A stretch of DNA of 64,000 nucleotides from Kudoa neothunni (lineage: Eukaryota; Cnidaria): positions 3,224,001 through 3,288,000 of the forward strand of contig OZ199840.1 in assembly GCA_964304625.1 (NCBI GenBank), given 5' to 3'. The notes beneath the pieces were generated by a model. The model ran no database searches. It worked only from the letters and a program-made list of their open reading frames with translations, and had not been told where the DNA came from. A program made the translations under genes and the position numbers. This document shows positions 37,032 to 50,178 of the stretch, piece after piece. Numbering within the stretch: position 1 is the stretch's first letter; each line of letters opens with the position of its first letter.

Positions 37032-38552
37032 TTGAATAATGTGATGAACGAGCTAAACCACAAACTTCACTACAACTCGCGAAAATTCGGACATCTATTT
37101 AGGTTCTCGACGCACAATTAGATTAGATATTTGATCATAACTCATTACGCTTTGATTTTTACTGACCTTTAATAAATCATTAAATATTGAAATTGAAAAA
37201 AGCTACTCAAATGGATAAAAATTATATCATGTAAAAATGACACGGGACTGTTAATAGTTCAATCCTAAATTTTGCTAAGTTGAAATTTTAAATTTCTACC
37301 CATTATAAATTTTTTACTATCTTGATCTTTACAATAAAGATTAAATTTTTTTCGCTTCTTAATTAAAATATTTCAACTCCAAATTAAAAAAAATCATTTT
37401 TGGATATAAATGTTTTTCCGCCAAATAAATGTTATTAGATTAATTAGGAAAATTAATTTTCAAATTCAGTTAATACTTTCTTTTATCCGAATCTACCTAA
37501 TTTTTGAAATAATATCGTAAAAATTTAGTTATTGCGAAATCACGAGTAATATTAATTTATGCCTATTATTGTGATTTGATGATGGTGGAATTATTTTAGA
37601 CTTACCGATTGTTAAAATTTTGATTTCAAATATTTTAAATATGAATTTGATATAAATTATTTTATTTTATTTTGAATTGGAATTTTAAAATTTATGCCAA
37701 TGGAGCACAAATTTAATCCTTGCGAATCCTTAAGGCCAGGGAATACATAAAATTATAAATTGCATTATTAGATAAATCTATTAAATCAATAACTCAAAAA
37801 ATATACCACTAAATTTGACTTTTTCATGTTTATCCCATGCTTCAAGCTTCAAATTTGATAATAGAGGATTTAGATTGTACATCCCTAATATAAAAGTAGT
37901 TGGTGTTAGAATTTTTCGAAATTAATTTTTAATTATAATATCAAATAAGTTTTCTTCACAAAAATTTGTACTTTAAGTAAATTCACAGATATTAATATTC
38001 GATGACAAAACACATTAAACTGTTAATACCTTTTCTGAGTTTATATTTTTTTAATAAGTTAATACTAAAAGAATTCAACGGGCAGTTTTCTTGTTGATGA
38101 ATTATACTGCATGGTAGCCTCACACAAATGTGGGGAATAATTACGTTGTTGGAATTATGCCTACATTTAATAAAAAATAGTAAATAAAAAAATAGTTATG
38201 GGCCGATATTGTTCAATTAGGTGAGTTTAATGAGTTTTCAATTAGACATATATTTTAATAAATTAAACAGAATATTTAAATACTGTAAAACTATTTAATT
38301 TTTTTATCGTAATTTTCCTATATGTCGATTAAAAAATTAATAGGGCAAAAAATAGTCATGCTATATACAATTTTTATTTAAAGAGGAAGAATTTAAAAGA
38401 TGTTTACAATAATTATTTTTAATTTTCAATTAATAATTTAAAAACACGAAATTACAAAACGAGAAAATTTTTATTCATCTTAACTAAATAGTTTAACTAT
38501 AATATACTACTATAAAATTAGTATTAGTAATATAAAATTTTCAACTTTAATG

Positions 38553-38600
38553 TAGCTTGCGAGAACTGCCCAGCGTTCCTTGGGAAGATTCCGCAGGGGT
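38553..38600 (-). mobile_element. Helitron-type 3' end
   Basis: On the minus strand this reads CCCAAGGAACGCTGGG (hairpin), then CAGTTCTCGCAAGCTA. About 30 bases match the Helitron-type end at 22975, although the terminal CTAG has drifted. It directly abuts the TTAA of the piggyBac-type element at 38612, suggesting that one inserted beside or into the other. Confidence 0.45.
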
Positions 38601-38611
38601 CAGCTTTTTAA

Positions 38612-39423
38612 CCTTTAATAGGTGACCTTGGGCCCGACGAGCCCAGCCGGGTTAATTTCTATCATTTATTGGATGATATTTTAAGCTGTATTTGCTTGCT
38701 TTAAGGCGTTATTACGTGATAAAAAATACATGATATAAAATAAATAATTTATTGTTAGGGGAACTCAAACAGATAAATGTTTTATTGAATGATCGTTACA
38801 TGTAACGTTGTTACACCCATCGTATACTTGTTTGATCCGTCTTATGACGCACGTAGGACATAAATTAAATCGTTTCTGGACATTTATATTGCTATTTTCT
38901 GTAAATGACATGTTATTCTCATTGAATTTAAATCCTAATGCTCCAAGAGAACGCTTGAAGGTGGGTTAACATCCAATTTTGTTGGTCTTCGGCTCTTCTC
39001 TTCTGGTGTCTTCAATCAACGAAGCGGAAAAGTCCACTAAAAATTGTTGTCGACAATTAGGTTTATCTTTAAAATATTCCGAAATTCTTCGAAAAAACAA
39101 TAAATGAATTAAAAACAGCCATATCAATAATTTGTCAATAGATAATTGATTTGAGAAATTCGAACATGACACTGATACACTTATTGCGCAAATGTGAGAT
39201 TAACTTTTAAATAAAATAAAGCACATTGCTGATGTCATAATCCTTTTTAGCAGCATATCGGTTTAAAATAAAATATTTCAAATTCATTGAAAATTTACAT
39301 CTGGATGTAAAATAAAATTTTAATAATTTACGTGTAAAAAACGTTAAAAAAAATTTTTTGGAATGAATTATGTTCAATTTACTACTCAGGTGGGCTTGTT
39401 GAGCCTAAGGTCACCTGTTAGGA
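38612..39423 (-). mobile_element. piggyBac-type element with transposase remnant
   Basis: Flanked on both sides by TTAA (38608-38611 and 39424-39427), the piggyBac target. The left end CCTTTAATAGGTGACCTTGG continuing GCCCGACGAGCCCA pairs with the inverted right end TCCTAACAGGTGACCTTAGG continuing CTCAACAAGCCCA, about 40 bases of terminal repeat. On the minus strand 39172-38966 encodes LLIWLFLIHLLFF and, further on, CRQQFLVDFSASLIED, which looks like the C-terminal helix region of piggyBac transposases (pattern RxxFRxELAxxLI). Only about 70 residues remain open, so this is an internally deleted, non-autonomous copy of 812 bases. Confidence 0.75.
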
Positions 39424-40347
39424 TTAATAACATGCGAAAAATATATTGAAATTCTGATTATTTCTGTGGAGGGATGTACTAATCCCGGCGTTCAATTAAC
39501 AATTTCCTGGCCCAGTACTAACGCTAAATAATCTAAGATCAGCATCATCTTTTTCTGTATTCCCGAATTATTTAAATTACCCTAAAGTGTTATCTAAAAC
39601 GTTATATTTTTATCCGGTAATTTTTCAATTCCGAATTCTAGCCCGGATCGAAAATTTTTTGCAATGCATTCCGGGGAGATGGAAAGAGATAAAGAAATAG
39701 AGAAAAATTTACGTAAACTGATTTTTATTTCTAAAATTGATATCCCTTGGCCGGACGTAAACTATAATGCACTCTTTCTCAAAAACACATACAAATCACG
39801 TTAATATCAACAAAAATAATTTGAATAAACGGATGAAGTAAACATACAACCATCTGCGTTGAATTTAATCACTGAGAGTTCAACATAGCAGATGATTTCA
39901 ATGAAATCTACGTACACAGTGTTTGTTTTTTAAAGATTTAATCTATCTGATTATAGCATGTTGCACAATTCATTATAAATGACGCAAACATAGACTTTTT
40001 GCTATATCTAAAGCCATTAATAGAGACTTCAAATTGTGCTTATCAGGTCAAATATGTTAAATCTCTCGATATAGAGAGTATATTTGCACAAGCATCCAAA
40101 CAGAAGCACCAACCCTATACATAAAGATAGATGACAGCATTTAATTAACATTTGATAAACCAACTTTGAATCGACAAAATCACTATTTTCTAAACACTTT
40201 GGGAACATTTGATAGTGTGGAAACAATTTAAAGATTTTTGAAACGTGGTGATTTTTTAAAAATTTCATAAATGTCTCTCTACAAGGAAACAAATTTGTTG
40301 CGCGTGAGTACCTGCTGACACACTCACGGACAACTTGATTTTATATA

Positions 40348-41707
40348 CCGTCGACCCTGGATATTGCGTAATTTTTCGGGAATGAAGAAAAATTACGCAA
40401 AAATATTCGCGTATGCGCAATCCATAAAAAATAAAATTTGTTGGGGTTTAAAATAACCGGTAATTTCAATTTGTTTGAAACATTTTCGGATTATTTCAGA
40501 TATGAGCTCGATAACTATATGTTTTGAAAATAATGCTGTTGAGTTTTCTAACAATAATTTTCCGATTAAATTAATGGATTGTTTGAGATCCGCAGTTGAC
40601 ACGAGCGCTTCGTCTTTTACATAGGTTGGATCGAAACTTTCTTGATATATGTCAGCTGCATACGCTCCAAATAAAGCTATTGATTCCTCATGCATTTTTC
40701 CGTATTCTTCATTATTGTTGGTTTCGTTATATTTTTATCTAAAAATTAAAGTTGATAAACAATTAAATTATGTGACGAAATTTTCAACATTATCTTCAGA
40801 AAAATTTAGAGATAGGTTTTCATTATCTATTAATAATCTTTAATTTAGTATATTGTAGTATCAAAGTATAATGTTCAAAAAGCCTAGATTTTCTAAATCA
40901 ATTTTGAATTATAGTCGATAATACGTTTTCCCATGCTTGATTTAAAGCTTTAATAAAACCAAAATGGTATACGTAATTAAATCTGAATTATCCATATTTA
41001 TTACGTTGCACTCTTCATATCGTAGTGAAATTTTACCAAAAAACCATCATAGTTTGATTGTTCACACTGTTGGTTTCACCATGAAACTATTTAAAATTAA
41101 TTCCAAATCTATTTTTAAATTCTACGAACCAACCGTTACTATCAGCAAATTTATCAATACCTATGGATTTAGCGATATTTTTTGTCTTTTCAACCATTAA
41201 ATAAGCAGGAACAACCTTTTTTTCATTTCGCATTTTGGTTATTCGTGTATAGAATAAAGTAACTAACTCCGCGTACTTGTCTTCTTTCATTTTTTTTGAA
41301 GCCGAAATAATAGAAATAATAATATCATTTTGAAAAGCTAAAATTCTATTAATAGTAGAATGTCTTGAAAATATATTATATTGGGATTAGATAATTTTAT
41401 ATTATTAGATGACTTGGAAAGTTTAAAAGTCATTCCTTTTTCTTCTTAGGGTGATTTAATCGAATTATAGTATTCGATTATTTCAATTTTTGCAGCCGCT
41501 GTTCACTGATTCCTTACCATTTTTTTCGCGGAATCCAAAAAGAAGATTAATTGAGGATTAAACTGACACAAAATGTTATGCAGTAGCGAGATTTTAGTTT
41601 TAGCACATTAATTTAAATAATATAAAAACAAAGTTTGAGTAAAAAATTTAAAGTATCCTTTATATGTCACTGAACTTGTGAAATTATGCAATATCCAGGT
41701 TCGACTA
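40348..41707 (-). mobile_element. Tigger/pogo (Tc1-mariner) element, internally deleted
   Basis: Inverted ends CCGTCGACCCTGGATATTGC (40348 on) and, from 41707 inward, TAGTCGAACCTGGATATTGC are flanked by TA (40346-40347, 41708-41709). On the minus strand 41290-41087 encodes a CENP-B-type DNA-binding domain (YAELVTLFYTRITKMRNEKK, then SIGIDKFADSNGWFVEFKNR, and FGI). Shortly after it the frame jumps to the transposase C-terminus (FIKALNQAWENVLSTIIQN, then FRKS) and an acidic tail at 40695-40393 (DEALVSTADLKQSINLIGKL). The catalytic DDE core is missing, so the 1360-base copy is a non-autonomous deletion derivative with extra stops. Confidence 0.85.
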
Positions 41708-42415
41708 TATATAGTAGTTAAAAGGAAAAATTATGTAATGATAGAAAAAAAATATTAATTACTCATGATTTCAAAGAAGAGTTATACTGTCTTTTAAAGT
41801 GATGAAAATACTTTCTTCCCAATAATTTTTCGTCTAAGCGATTAGCTCTTTACTAAATTATTCCCACAAACAAAATCTATAAAATCCATTCTTATGGGTG
41901 TGCAAAGGAAAAAAACGTTAAATGATTAGCTTCACGCATTTTTTACCCACGCCTTAAGCAATTCAGGAAAAATGGTTATTTATCGTAAAAAAGATTATCC
42001 AACTTTACTATGGCTTCTCTACACAACCAAATTTTCCCCTTTGTTATTTCATAATCGAACCCTATTGCGGACCGCATTTATTTTATCTGTACTTTGGAGA
42101 ACATGGTTTAAGATTACAACACCCAAAAATAGTTAATCTTGAACAATGGATCTAAATCCCCTGATGAAGCGATAACTTAGAATAAATAATTGCTTAAGAG
42201 GAGTAATAAAGTACAAAGCCTTATATTTTTTAGTCGAGACATGAACAATTTTTTTGAAATTTAGTTTTGTTTTGGTTGAGTCTAATAAATAAAAAGTTGG
42301 CGCGATTATTTAACATGTCTCATTAGAATGTTTTTCCTCTATTTGAATAAGAAGTAAAAATTACTGTGTTAACATATAAATTAAAAAATTAAAAATTGAT
42401 GTACAGAATAATCGG

Positions 42416-44460
42416 TCAGTTATAGTAATGTTCAAGGATACTGTCACTTAAACCTATTTTCAAGAGACAGTGATGCGTTTGTTTGAGGATCTCAGTGTTT
42501 TGTGATACAGTTATAAAGGTGACGCCTTTTTCCATACACAAACTGAACATTTTGATAGCGTCTTCGGTTGGGAGACAATGTACCCATTCATCGATAACTA
42601 ATGAAAATAAATAATAATTTGTTAATTCGAAAAATACCTGCCACTGTTGGCCTGAAAAAAAGAATTTTTGCAAACATTAGTCGTTGTTGTTCTCCAGTAG
42701 AAAGCGACAGAGAATCAGGCCTCTTATCTGGTTGAGTATTGTCTTTACAAAGATAATGCAAACCCACTACTTTTAGGCAAAAATCAGCGTCAGTATAAAA
42801 ATCACATAGCTGTTTCATATGAAAACAGGGGTAAACCAATTGATCATATATTGTGTGAGAAGATGGACAATATTGGGTGGGGAAAAATGTGAGCATTGCT
42901 TGAGGAGCATCCAACTCATAGCATTTAGTGACAAGCCCGTAACTCGGCTTCAACAATCCAATAAGAAATCGTACCAATGTGCTTTTGCCACAACCTACAA
43001 CAAATATTAAATCATAAGGAATCCTAACTCTATGACAATATTTACCATTTGGCCCAGTTATTCCAAGACTATGAAATTTTTTCACGGTAAAATTAAAAGT
43101 ATTTCCATTGAATTGATCGTTTGCAGGGAGGTACAATTTTAGGTTGGTTACCACTATCAAGTCGACAGGATTCCACTTGATCAAACTTTCATACGAAAGT
43201 GCTTCACTGTATAATGAGGTGGTTTCTGATCGGTCATTCTTCACCTCCTCCACCAAACGGTTGTCAATATACTGATACATTTCCAGCAGTTTCGAAACCC
43301 GGCATACATGCGCCTTCAATTGGATGTAAGTTTTAGTTGAGTTGATTATGGCGGTTAGGCTTATAATCATCTTTTGCACGAAAAACAACCCCATGGTGGA
43401 TTGGAAAATTTCACTGTGGGCCAAATCACCGTATTCCATATCTAGCAAGGTCCCATAACGATAACAAACAATAATCAACACTGGGCAGCTGAATTGGAAC
43501 CAAGATGAAAAAAATCCAACCAATGTTGAATAATGAGCTATTTTTTGCATGTTTTTGACTATTATATTCAACCTACATTGTTTTTAATTAATAAAATTAT
43601 TATGACTAAAAGAAAATAAATGGTTATTTTTTGTTCTAAGTTAGCAGCATTAAACGATTAATTGTTTGTATACATCAGACATAAATTCAAATAAACGATT
43701 ATGATTACTTTGAGGAAACATTTTTTAATTCGGTATTCAAACTGTTGGACAGATGGTGATGGTCAGCGTGTTCTCTAAGAGATGCATGTTTTAAACGAAA
43801 ACTTCCCTCATTTCGTTGCAACATAATAATTGATTTCCTCAGTGGCGTGGCAACCAGACTCATCACGCCAATAAAGACCAAAAAATATATCAGTAGAAAT
43901 GTCGTGCTTACGATTCCAAACGTAGTAGCGGTTTTATAAATGTAGAAATTGAGGACCACAAAAGGCACCGTGACCAACGACAAACATTTCAAAAGATAAT
44001 GACATACTTGTGAGGCATCCTGTGTTATTACTTGGTCATGGTGGTAATCTGACCCCATTCTATTGACGTGAAGAAAATGAGACTGTGTCATGTAAAGGCG
44101 TTGAAGTTGAGACGTGAGGTTTTTTCTTGTGTTGGCTTTTAAGTAGTTAAGGACCCATTCTTGAACTGCTGCAAGAAATGAGATTGTTGTGATTGCCGCT
44201 GAAACCATAATTAGCATGTGAAATATTGTAGAGTGGACGTTGTTATCTACTATCGTCGATAAACAGACACTTGAAAGTAGACCCAAATAATAGATCAATA
44301 TCTCGTTAAATGTTGTCAATCCAATGTAGATCATTAAAAGGAGGCTGCTTTTGGAATAGCAGGTTTTGAATGAGAATCCGATAACTTTCCAGAATATGAA
44401 TGATGAGCCATATAAGTTCAAAGGTGCATTATATGTTTGATGTGTAATGCTTGCTGGCAT
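42416..44460 (-). CDS. ABC half transporter, subfamily D (ABCD4-like)
   Basis: Half transporter with an N-terminal membrane domain and a C-terminal nucleotide-binding domain. Four exons: 44460-43709, 43572-43046, 42994-42638 and 42597-42416; 1818 bases, 605 residues, essentially the length of human ABCD4 (606). Membrane-domain matches include TFNEILIYYLGLLSS, HHDQVITQDASQVCHYLLKC (ABCD4 NPDQRISQDVERFCRQL) and EGSFRLKHASLREHAD (ABCD4 EGDFRFKHMQIRVNAE). Walker A is GPNGCGKST (about 423-431), the Q-loop FFPTQYCP, the signature LSTGEQQR (about 524) and Walker B TVAVIDE (about 543-549). The D-loop is replaced by WVHCLP and the H-loop histidine of the family (SITHR/SVGHR) is glutamine here (TVSQN), so ATP hydrolysis may be weak or depend on a partner. 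ABCD4 works in lysosomal cobalamin export and ABCD1-3 in peroxisomal acyl import; the Walker A looks more like ABCD1-3, so the subtype is not certain. Confidence 0.85.
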
Positions 44461-46588
44461 TTAATGAAAAACACTGCCGCTTTATGTCGCAATAATACGC
44501 AAAATGTCTGCAACCCACACAGTTAGAAACGGATTCAATTGGGAGCTTTATTAGGCTACCAATAAAGCCGTATTTGAATATCTAATTAATTTGTTTATTT
44601 CGGTCTTAGTCTAGGTTACACTGTATTTTAGTTTGTTATGTGCTTTATGAGAAAAACAGTGTAAGCTTCTCTTTATTTTTAATTGATTCATTTAACGCTA
44701 TGTCAATTTTCGAAACCTACCATCTCATATTTAGATTTTCAAAAAAATCAGCGGAAACTCATAGACTTAGATTAGTAAATAAATCATTTTCATAAATTTA
44801 ACAATTCTTGAATAGATTATTATATATGAGTTAAAACGACTACTGAGCGGTAAGGTTGGTTATTCGATGTCGTCTGTTGGATAAAAACGAATAATGCTTA
44901 CAATCGATCTGCTAATCTCCTCGTTAAATACTAATATTTTTAAGTACTTTACTAAAAATTGAAATTTGTTTGATAAAGAGATAAACTTAATCATTTGATT
45001 TATACCATTCATATACAAAGATCAAAACAATTTTCGAACATTAAGGTATTAAGTCAGGATTAAAATTAGCTGAAATAAAAATTAATGATGCTATTTTAAT
45101 TTGCCGTTTCTATAAAATTCTTTTGATGAAAAATTTCGTAACGCCAGAAACTTAACTTTACTTTCTGTCGTGTGCGCGCGCCGTCGCGATTTTTTTTTCT
45201 CATCGAAAAAAATAAGATTAAAACCATTTGCTCAACAAAATAATTCTTTTATTTAATCCTCTAATGGGTTTGTGGTAAAATATATTCCAAGGGCCATCAC
45301 ATGTTCGACGTTTTTAGGATCATTCGAGGGGAAAATATATTTCTGTAACTTTTAAAAAATGTACAGCACGTATGAAACTAAAAATAATAAAAACATTGTT
45401 TTAATTTTCTATTAGATAACTTTATTTTTAATTACATAATATTTTAGGAATTTTAATTTTATAATGCGTTATTAAACCAGCAATAACGCAGAATATTTAA
45501 TTAGGTAGATATATTTGTCCGGATATTCTGTGTATAATTATTAAGTTCTCCGATTAGAAGTGAAAAGTGGATTAACGAAGGCAATTCACAATGGAAATTT
45601 ATTGTCTTAATGTTTAATTTTTTTTATACGAGGATAGAAGTAATTTTACACTATTTCATTTGTTTTAATTATATTTACAGCATTTTTTTATACGGACTCC
45701 TTCAAAACCAGCTTGCAACAAAAATCAGACAACTATAAATATGTTAACCCGGCAGACTAATAATACTATTAATTAAATTCATATTAAACATTTTTACATA
45801 ATTATAGGGCACTTTTTAATTCTACCACCTATATTAATTTATGAGATGCTAAAATTCGGTATAATAGAAATTTAACATAATTCATAAGGAGAGGCTATTT
45901 TTATTACATTGCTATTCTAAATTCCCCAATAATATTCCTATATGGTTTTTTTAATTTAATTTTATCAATCTATGAAAATGATATACACCAACAAAAAACA
46001 ATGTTCACATAAAAATTGTGTAAACTGGTTAAACAAATGATTTATTGGATTATTTTTTTGTCTTATTTGAATTCTGATTGCCTCAAAATTCATTAAGTAT
46101 TCCCAAATAAAAATATAATTACTTATTATTTAATATTTATATAATTATCGCTTTTTTAAAAATCAGTGTAGAAGTATTTGTGCTTACAACTGTTTACTTA
46201 CTCTAGGAACCAATTCATTTAAAGGGAATTTTCAATACTGCGCAGTTTTTGAAACGAAAAAGATGATTTTTCTTAACATACAGTAAAATAACGGTGCCTT
46301 TTATTGTCAGCTATTATTTCACCATTAACAATTATCAAATTAATGTATATATTATTATAATATATAACAAATGTTCGGCGCGCAAGTATATAAAACAAAT
46401 GTTGAGTCGAGTTTATGCGAAGGCGCAAGAGCAATTAATAAATCCATATTTTAAAAAATTTAAAAAGAAATTCGATACTCAAAAATAAATGTTTGAAAAA
46501 TTTATATTTAATGAATTTCACAGCAGAAAAAATAACAAAAGATTAAAAAGAAGAAAATGATTGTCTAAAAATCCAAATTCAATGTACA
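44461..46588. other. 2.1 kb intergenic region between ABC transporter and PMCA genes
   Basis: AT-rich. Contains the GC-rich block GTGTGCGCGCGCCGTCGCGA near 45170-45190, reminiscent of the GC block in the long-TIR element at 29.5 kb. The small plus-strand frame at 46294-46488 has no recognisable residues. Nothing else supported. Confidence 0.55.
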
Positions 46589-49500
46589 CTATGAATTTTT
46601 AGACACATAATCAACAGACCACTGTCTTGGAGCGGATATCACAGAGTGAGTGGATGGTGTGGTAGGTGGTTGTGGGGAGGTGTCAATTTGGTTAGGTTGT
46701 TGGAAGTTGACGTTGAAATTGCTGGGTAGTCTTTCCGACGATTTGTTGGCGAGATCTCTGAAAACTTTGATCACCCGCAATTGTTGTCTGAGACGGAATA
46801 GACCACGAATCCAGAGTGTTTTGGGGTTGACATCAAGTTCTGCAAGTTGACGATCAATGTCAGCCATGTCCATCAACGAGGTGGATTGGCCTCCCAAACG
46901 ATACTTCTTCCGTACTTTGATTGGCGGTATGGAAATCACCAGTTGATGATAGAGTAGTTCGCCGGTGGCAAAAAATATACACCACAACCATTGGTCGATA
47001 TCCAAAGCTTGTGTTTTGAAGACGTATCCAGAAAATTGTACAATCACAATCTACAACAATAGCAACATTACTCACACATTCACATCATTAGTTAATCGTT
47101 CAAAATTACTTGTGCCGCCAATGTTACAATTATTATACACATAAAATATCGGTTATGGAACATGTGCCTGAAAATATTTCTTTCGCCATGTACCCGTCTT
47201 GCGTTAAATTCGTTGCATATTTGCATTAATACAAACACATTGAAGCACATTGTCAAATGTTGACTGAAAGTGGTCGCCATTGCGGAAGTTGAATGAATAT
47301 AATCCAAGTTATCCAGGAGGAATCCATTCGGTATTCCAAACCAAGTAGGTACAGCAAAAATAAACACCAACATTACTATCACTTGATACAGCGAATGGAG
47401 GGTGATAAAACGAACCATTTTACTGGACAGTAAGCTTTTGTCACGACCGTAGGGAGGTCGATCTAAAAGATCAGGTGTAGGGCCATCGGTTGCCAATGCC
47501 AACGATGCTAACGAATCCATAATCAAATTCACCCACAATAGTTGGATTGCCTTCAGCACAGTTTCATCATACATCACCGAAGTGAATGAGCATATCAAAA
47601 TAGCGACCACATTGACTGTTAATTGGAATTGAATAAATTTGGAGATGGCATCGTACACATTTCTTCCCCACATCAAAGCTTTGACAATACTGGCAAAGTT
47701 GTCATCAGTGATGACAATATCACCGGCCTCTTTGGCCACATCAGTGCCGGAGATGCCCATAGCGAATCCGACATCAGCTTTTTTAAGTGCAGGAGCATCG
47801 TTTGTGCCATCCCCGGTGACGGCAACAATTTCACGATTTTTGTTTCTCTTGCTCTCGATAATGCCATTCACTAATACGTATTTATCTTGAGGGGAGGATC
47901 TCGCCAATACACGAAGTCGAGGCCAAACTTTGTCGAATTGGGATTGAACAATTTGGCCTTCTTTATTGCGTACAAGTCGATTAAATTTGACACTATCCAA
48001 CACCAGTTGGTTGCTTTGAGGATCGTAGATTCCACATTTGATAGCGATAGATCTTGCAGTGATAATATTGTCACCGGTGACCATACGAACAACAACACCA
48101 GACTTTTTGCAAGCTCTAATAGCTGATGGCACCTCACGCCGTACAGGATCTTCAATTCCCACCAAACAAAGCGATATCATGTCATCAACAATAATATTAT
48201 CATCCAAACTGTCCACTTCACCCAAGCTTTCAATGGGGATGTCTCGGTAGGCTAGCGCAATAGTGCGAAGACCGTTTGAGGCCATTTCTTCGAGAACTTT
48301 TTTGAGGTGGGATTTCATATCAGCATTTAACGATTGAGTTTTAAGTGTGTCGGTATTGGAGATAACGCGCGAACATCTTGATAGCAGATATTCTGGAGCA
48401 CCTTTGGTTAGAATTCTCGCAAAAGGTGATGTGTGGTCGTCAGTTGGGGCCACTTCCACCACAGTAGTCATAAGTTTTTTCTCCGACAAGAAAGGAAATA
48501 TTTTGATTATTTTATCCGAGGTGTATATGCGTTCGAATTCAGCAACCGTTCTACCGAATGACATTATAAAACCAATAAGTGCACATTCGGTTTTGTTGCC
48601 TAATTGGAGAGGTAGATCACCAACAATTTTCGAAGGTTCAACGTTGGATTCGAGACTTTTGTTTATAGCAATATTGGAACAAAGAATATCGAGAAAGTTT
48701 GAATTCAGCTGACCAACATCCACCATCCTATCGTAGTAGGTTTGGGAGATGTACGCGAGGACGACAGTCATTCGGTTGGTGGTCAAAGTGCCAGTTTTAT
48801 CGGAGCAAATAGTGGTTGCATTGCCCATAGTTTCACAAGAATAAAGATGACGCACAAGGTTGTTGTCTTTGAGCATTTTGTACACACTGAAGGCAAGTGC
48901 TAATGTCACAGCAAGTGGTAAACCCTCAGGTATTGCCACTATCAAAATGCTCACACCGACCACTACGAAATTTCCCAATGTGTAAATGTCACTCTTTTCA
49001 AATGGTCGTTTGTTCTTTCCACTGTATGTAACAACACAGAACCGAATAATAAGAATGACGGTGATAGCAACACCACAGGCTAGTCCTATTTTTCCGATGA
49101 TAAAAGCTAGCTTGGTTAGCTTTTGTTGCAGAACCGAGGTGTTTTTGGTCGAAATTTTGCTGCTTTCATCTTCTTCTTCCTCAATAGTGTATTGTGCAAC
49201 TTCTTCGCGCTGATCGTTATCTTCTAACGATTCACCTATCACTTCATGCGTCAACTGTTTTTGAGGACGAATTTTAGTCTTGGCGAGTCGTTTCTTAGCT
49301 TTCATTTTGTTTAGACCGGGATGGGACTTACTTTCGGACGATGATTTTGGTTTTTTCACTTCCTTCTGATTAGTTACTCCTAACATTTGCATGATCTTTC
49401 CAGATTGTGAATTTATTCCAACCGCCAACACTATAGCCTTTCCCGCTCCTTTCATCACATTGGTACCTGACAGCAGAAATCGATTATAAAGAGCATCTTT

Positions 49501-50178
49501 TTTAATCAGGTCAGATTCTCCCGTTAGAGAACTTTCATCCACATACAAATCGCTACAACTAACCACAATCGCATCCGCGGGAATCTGATCACCATACCTA
49601 AACAAAAAATATAATAATAAATAGTAATCAACGAACAAACATTGATTGGGTTTGAAATGTGCTTACTTCAATAGTATAAGATCTCCCACTGTGATATCTT
49701 TAGTGGAGATTTCCTCTGTTACGCCATTTCGAATTATCGCAAATTTGTTGGATAGCTTAATTTGCTTTTGAAGTTTCACAAATTGTGATTCCTTGTGATA
49801 ATCGTTGATGGCTGTGACCATGGTTATTACGAATACAGCAAAGTAGATTGCCACCCCCTCGATCCAACCATGTTTAGGGTCGCTAAGCGTGCCCACAATC
49901 AGCATAAATGTTGCGGCAACCAACAAAAATATCAAAATGGTATCTTGAAAGGCTTTGGCGAGATAGAAAAAAAAAGAATTTTTCGCTCGAGGTACTATGT
50001 AATTTTGTCCATAAAAATTGATTCGTATAGCTAATTGCGAATCGCTATCACAAATTCCTTTGGTGGTTGATGTTTCAAGCGCTTCAGCCAAACTGTCCAA
50101 CGTCTCAAAATGTTGTTCCAACATTTTATTTTGTACCAACTGAGTTAGCACGTCAGGCGATACTTTAAAAGTAGCCAT
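46589..50178 (-). CDS. Plasma-membrane calcium-transporting ATPase (PMCA)
   Basis: P2B-type calcium pump that exports Ca2+ from the cytosol. Three exons: 50178-49667, 49597-47110 and 47050-46589; 3462 bases, 1153 residues. In order: N-terminal cytosolic segment, M1-M2, actuator domain with DESSLTGESDL, a charged loop (about residues 245-320) matching the lipid-binding insert of PMCAs, M4 with PEGLPLAVTLALAFS, phosphorylation motif CSDKTGTLT (Asp about 437), nucleotide-binding KGAPEYLL, hinge TGDGTNDAPALKKADVG, M5-M10 with QLLWVNLIMDSLASLALAT, and a C-tail. The tail has LWIRGLFRLRQQLRVIKVF, which aligns with the calmodulin-binding [20 protein letters not shown] of human PMCAs, so calmodulin control is likely kept. 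After this the tail is short and Pro/Ser/Thr-rich. Introns are 69 and 59 bases. The start ATG at 50178 has an in-frame homologous N-terminus. Confidence 0.96.

Larger units (their letters stand above)
37032..42415. other. 5.4 kb gene-free region with DNA transposons
   Basis: No host exon recognised. It holds a Helitron-type end (38553), a piggyBac-type element (38612-39423) and a Tigger/pogo element (40348-41707). The 37.1-38.5 kb and 41.7-42.4 kb stretches are AT-rich with nothing recognised. Confidence 0.6.

Noticed and set aside
39472-39500. TACTAATCCCGGCGTTCAAT as a repeat shared with 23466-23490 (CTAATCCGGCGTTAC)
   Set aside because: Only about 15 bases agree, too short to call a family.
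41690-41710. GGTTCGA as a tRNA B box
   Set aside because: It is the terminal repeat of the Tigger element; no A box or cloverleaf can be built around it. No tRNA was found elsewhere either.
46294-46488. 64-residue basic frame upstream of the ABC transporter gene and downstream of PMCA
   Set aside because: No homology, low-complexity Ile/Tyr/Lys content, and no splice or promoter support.
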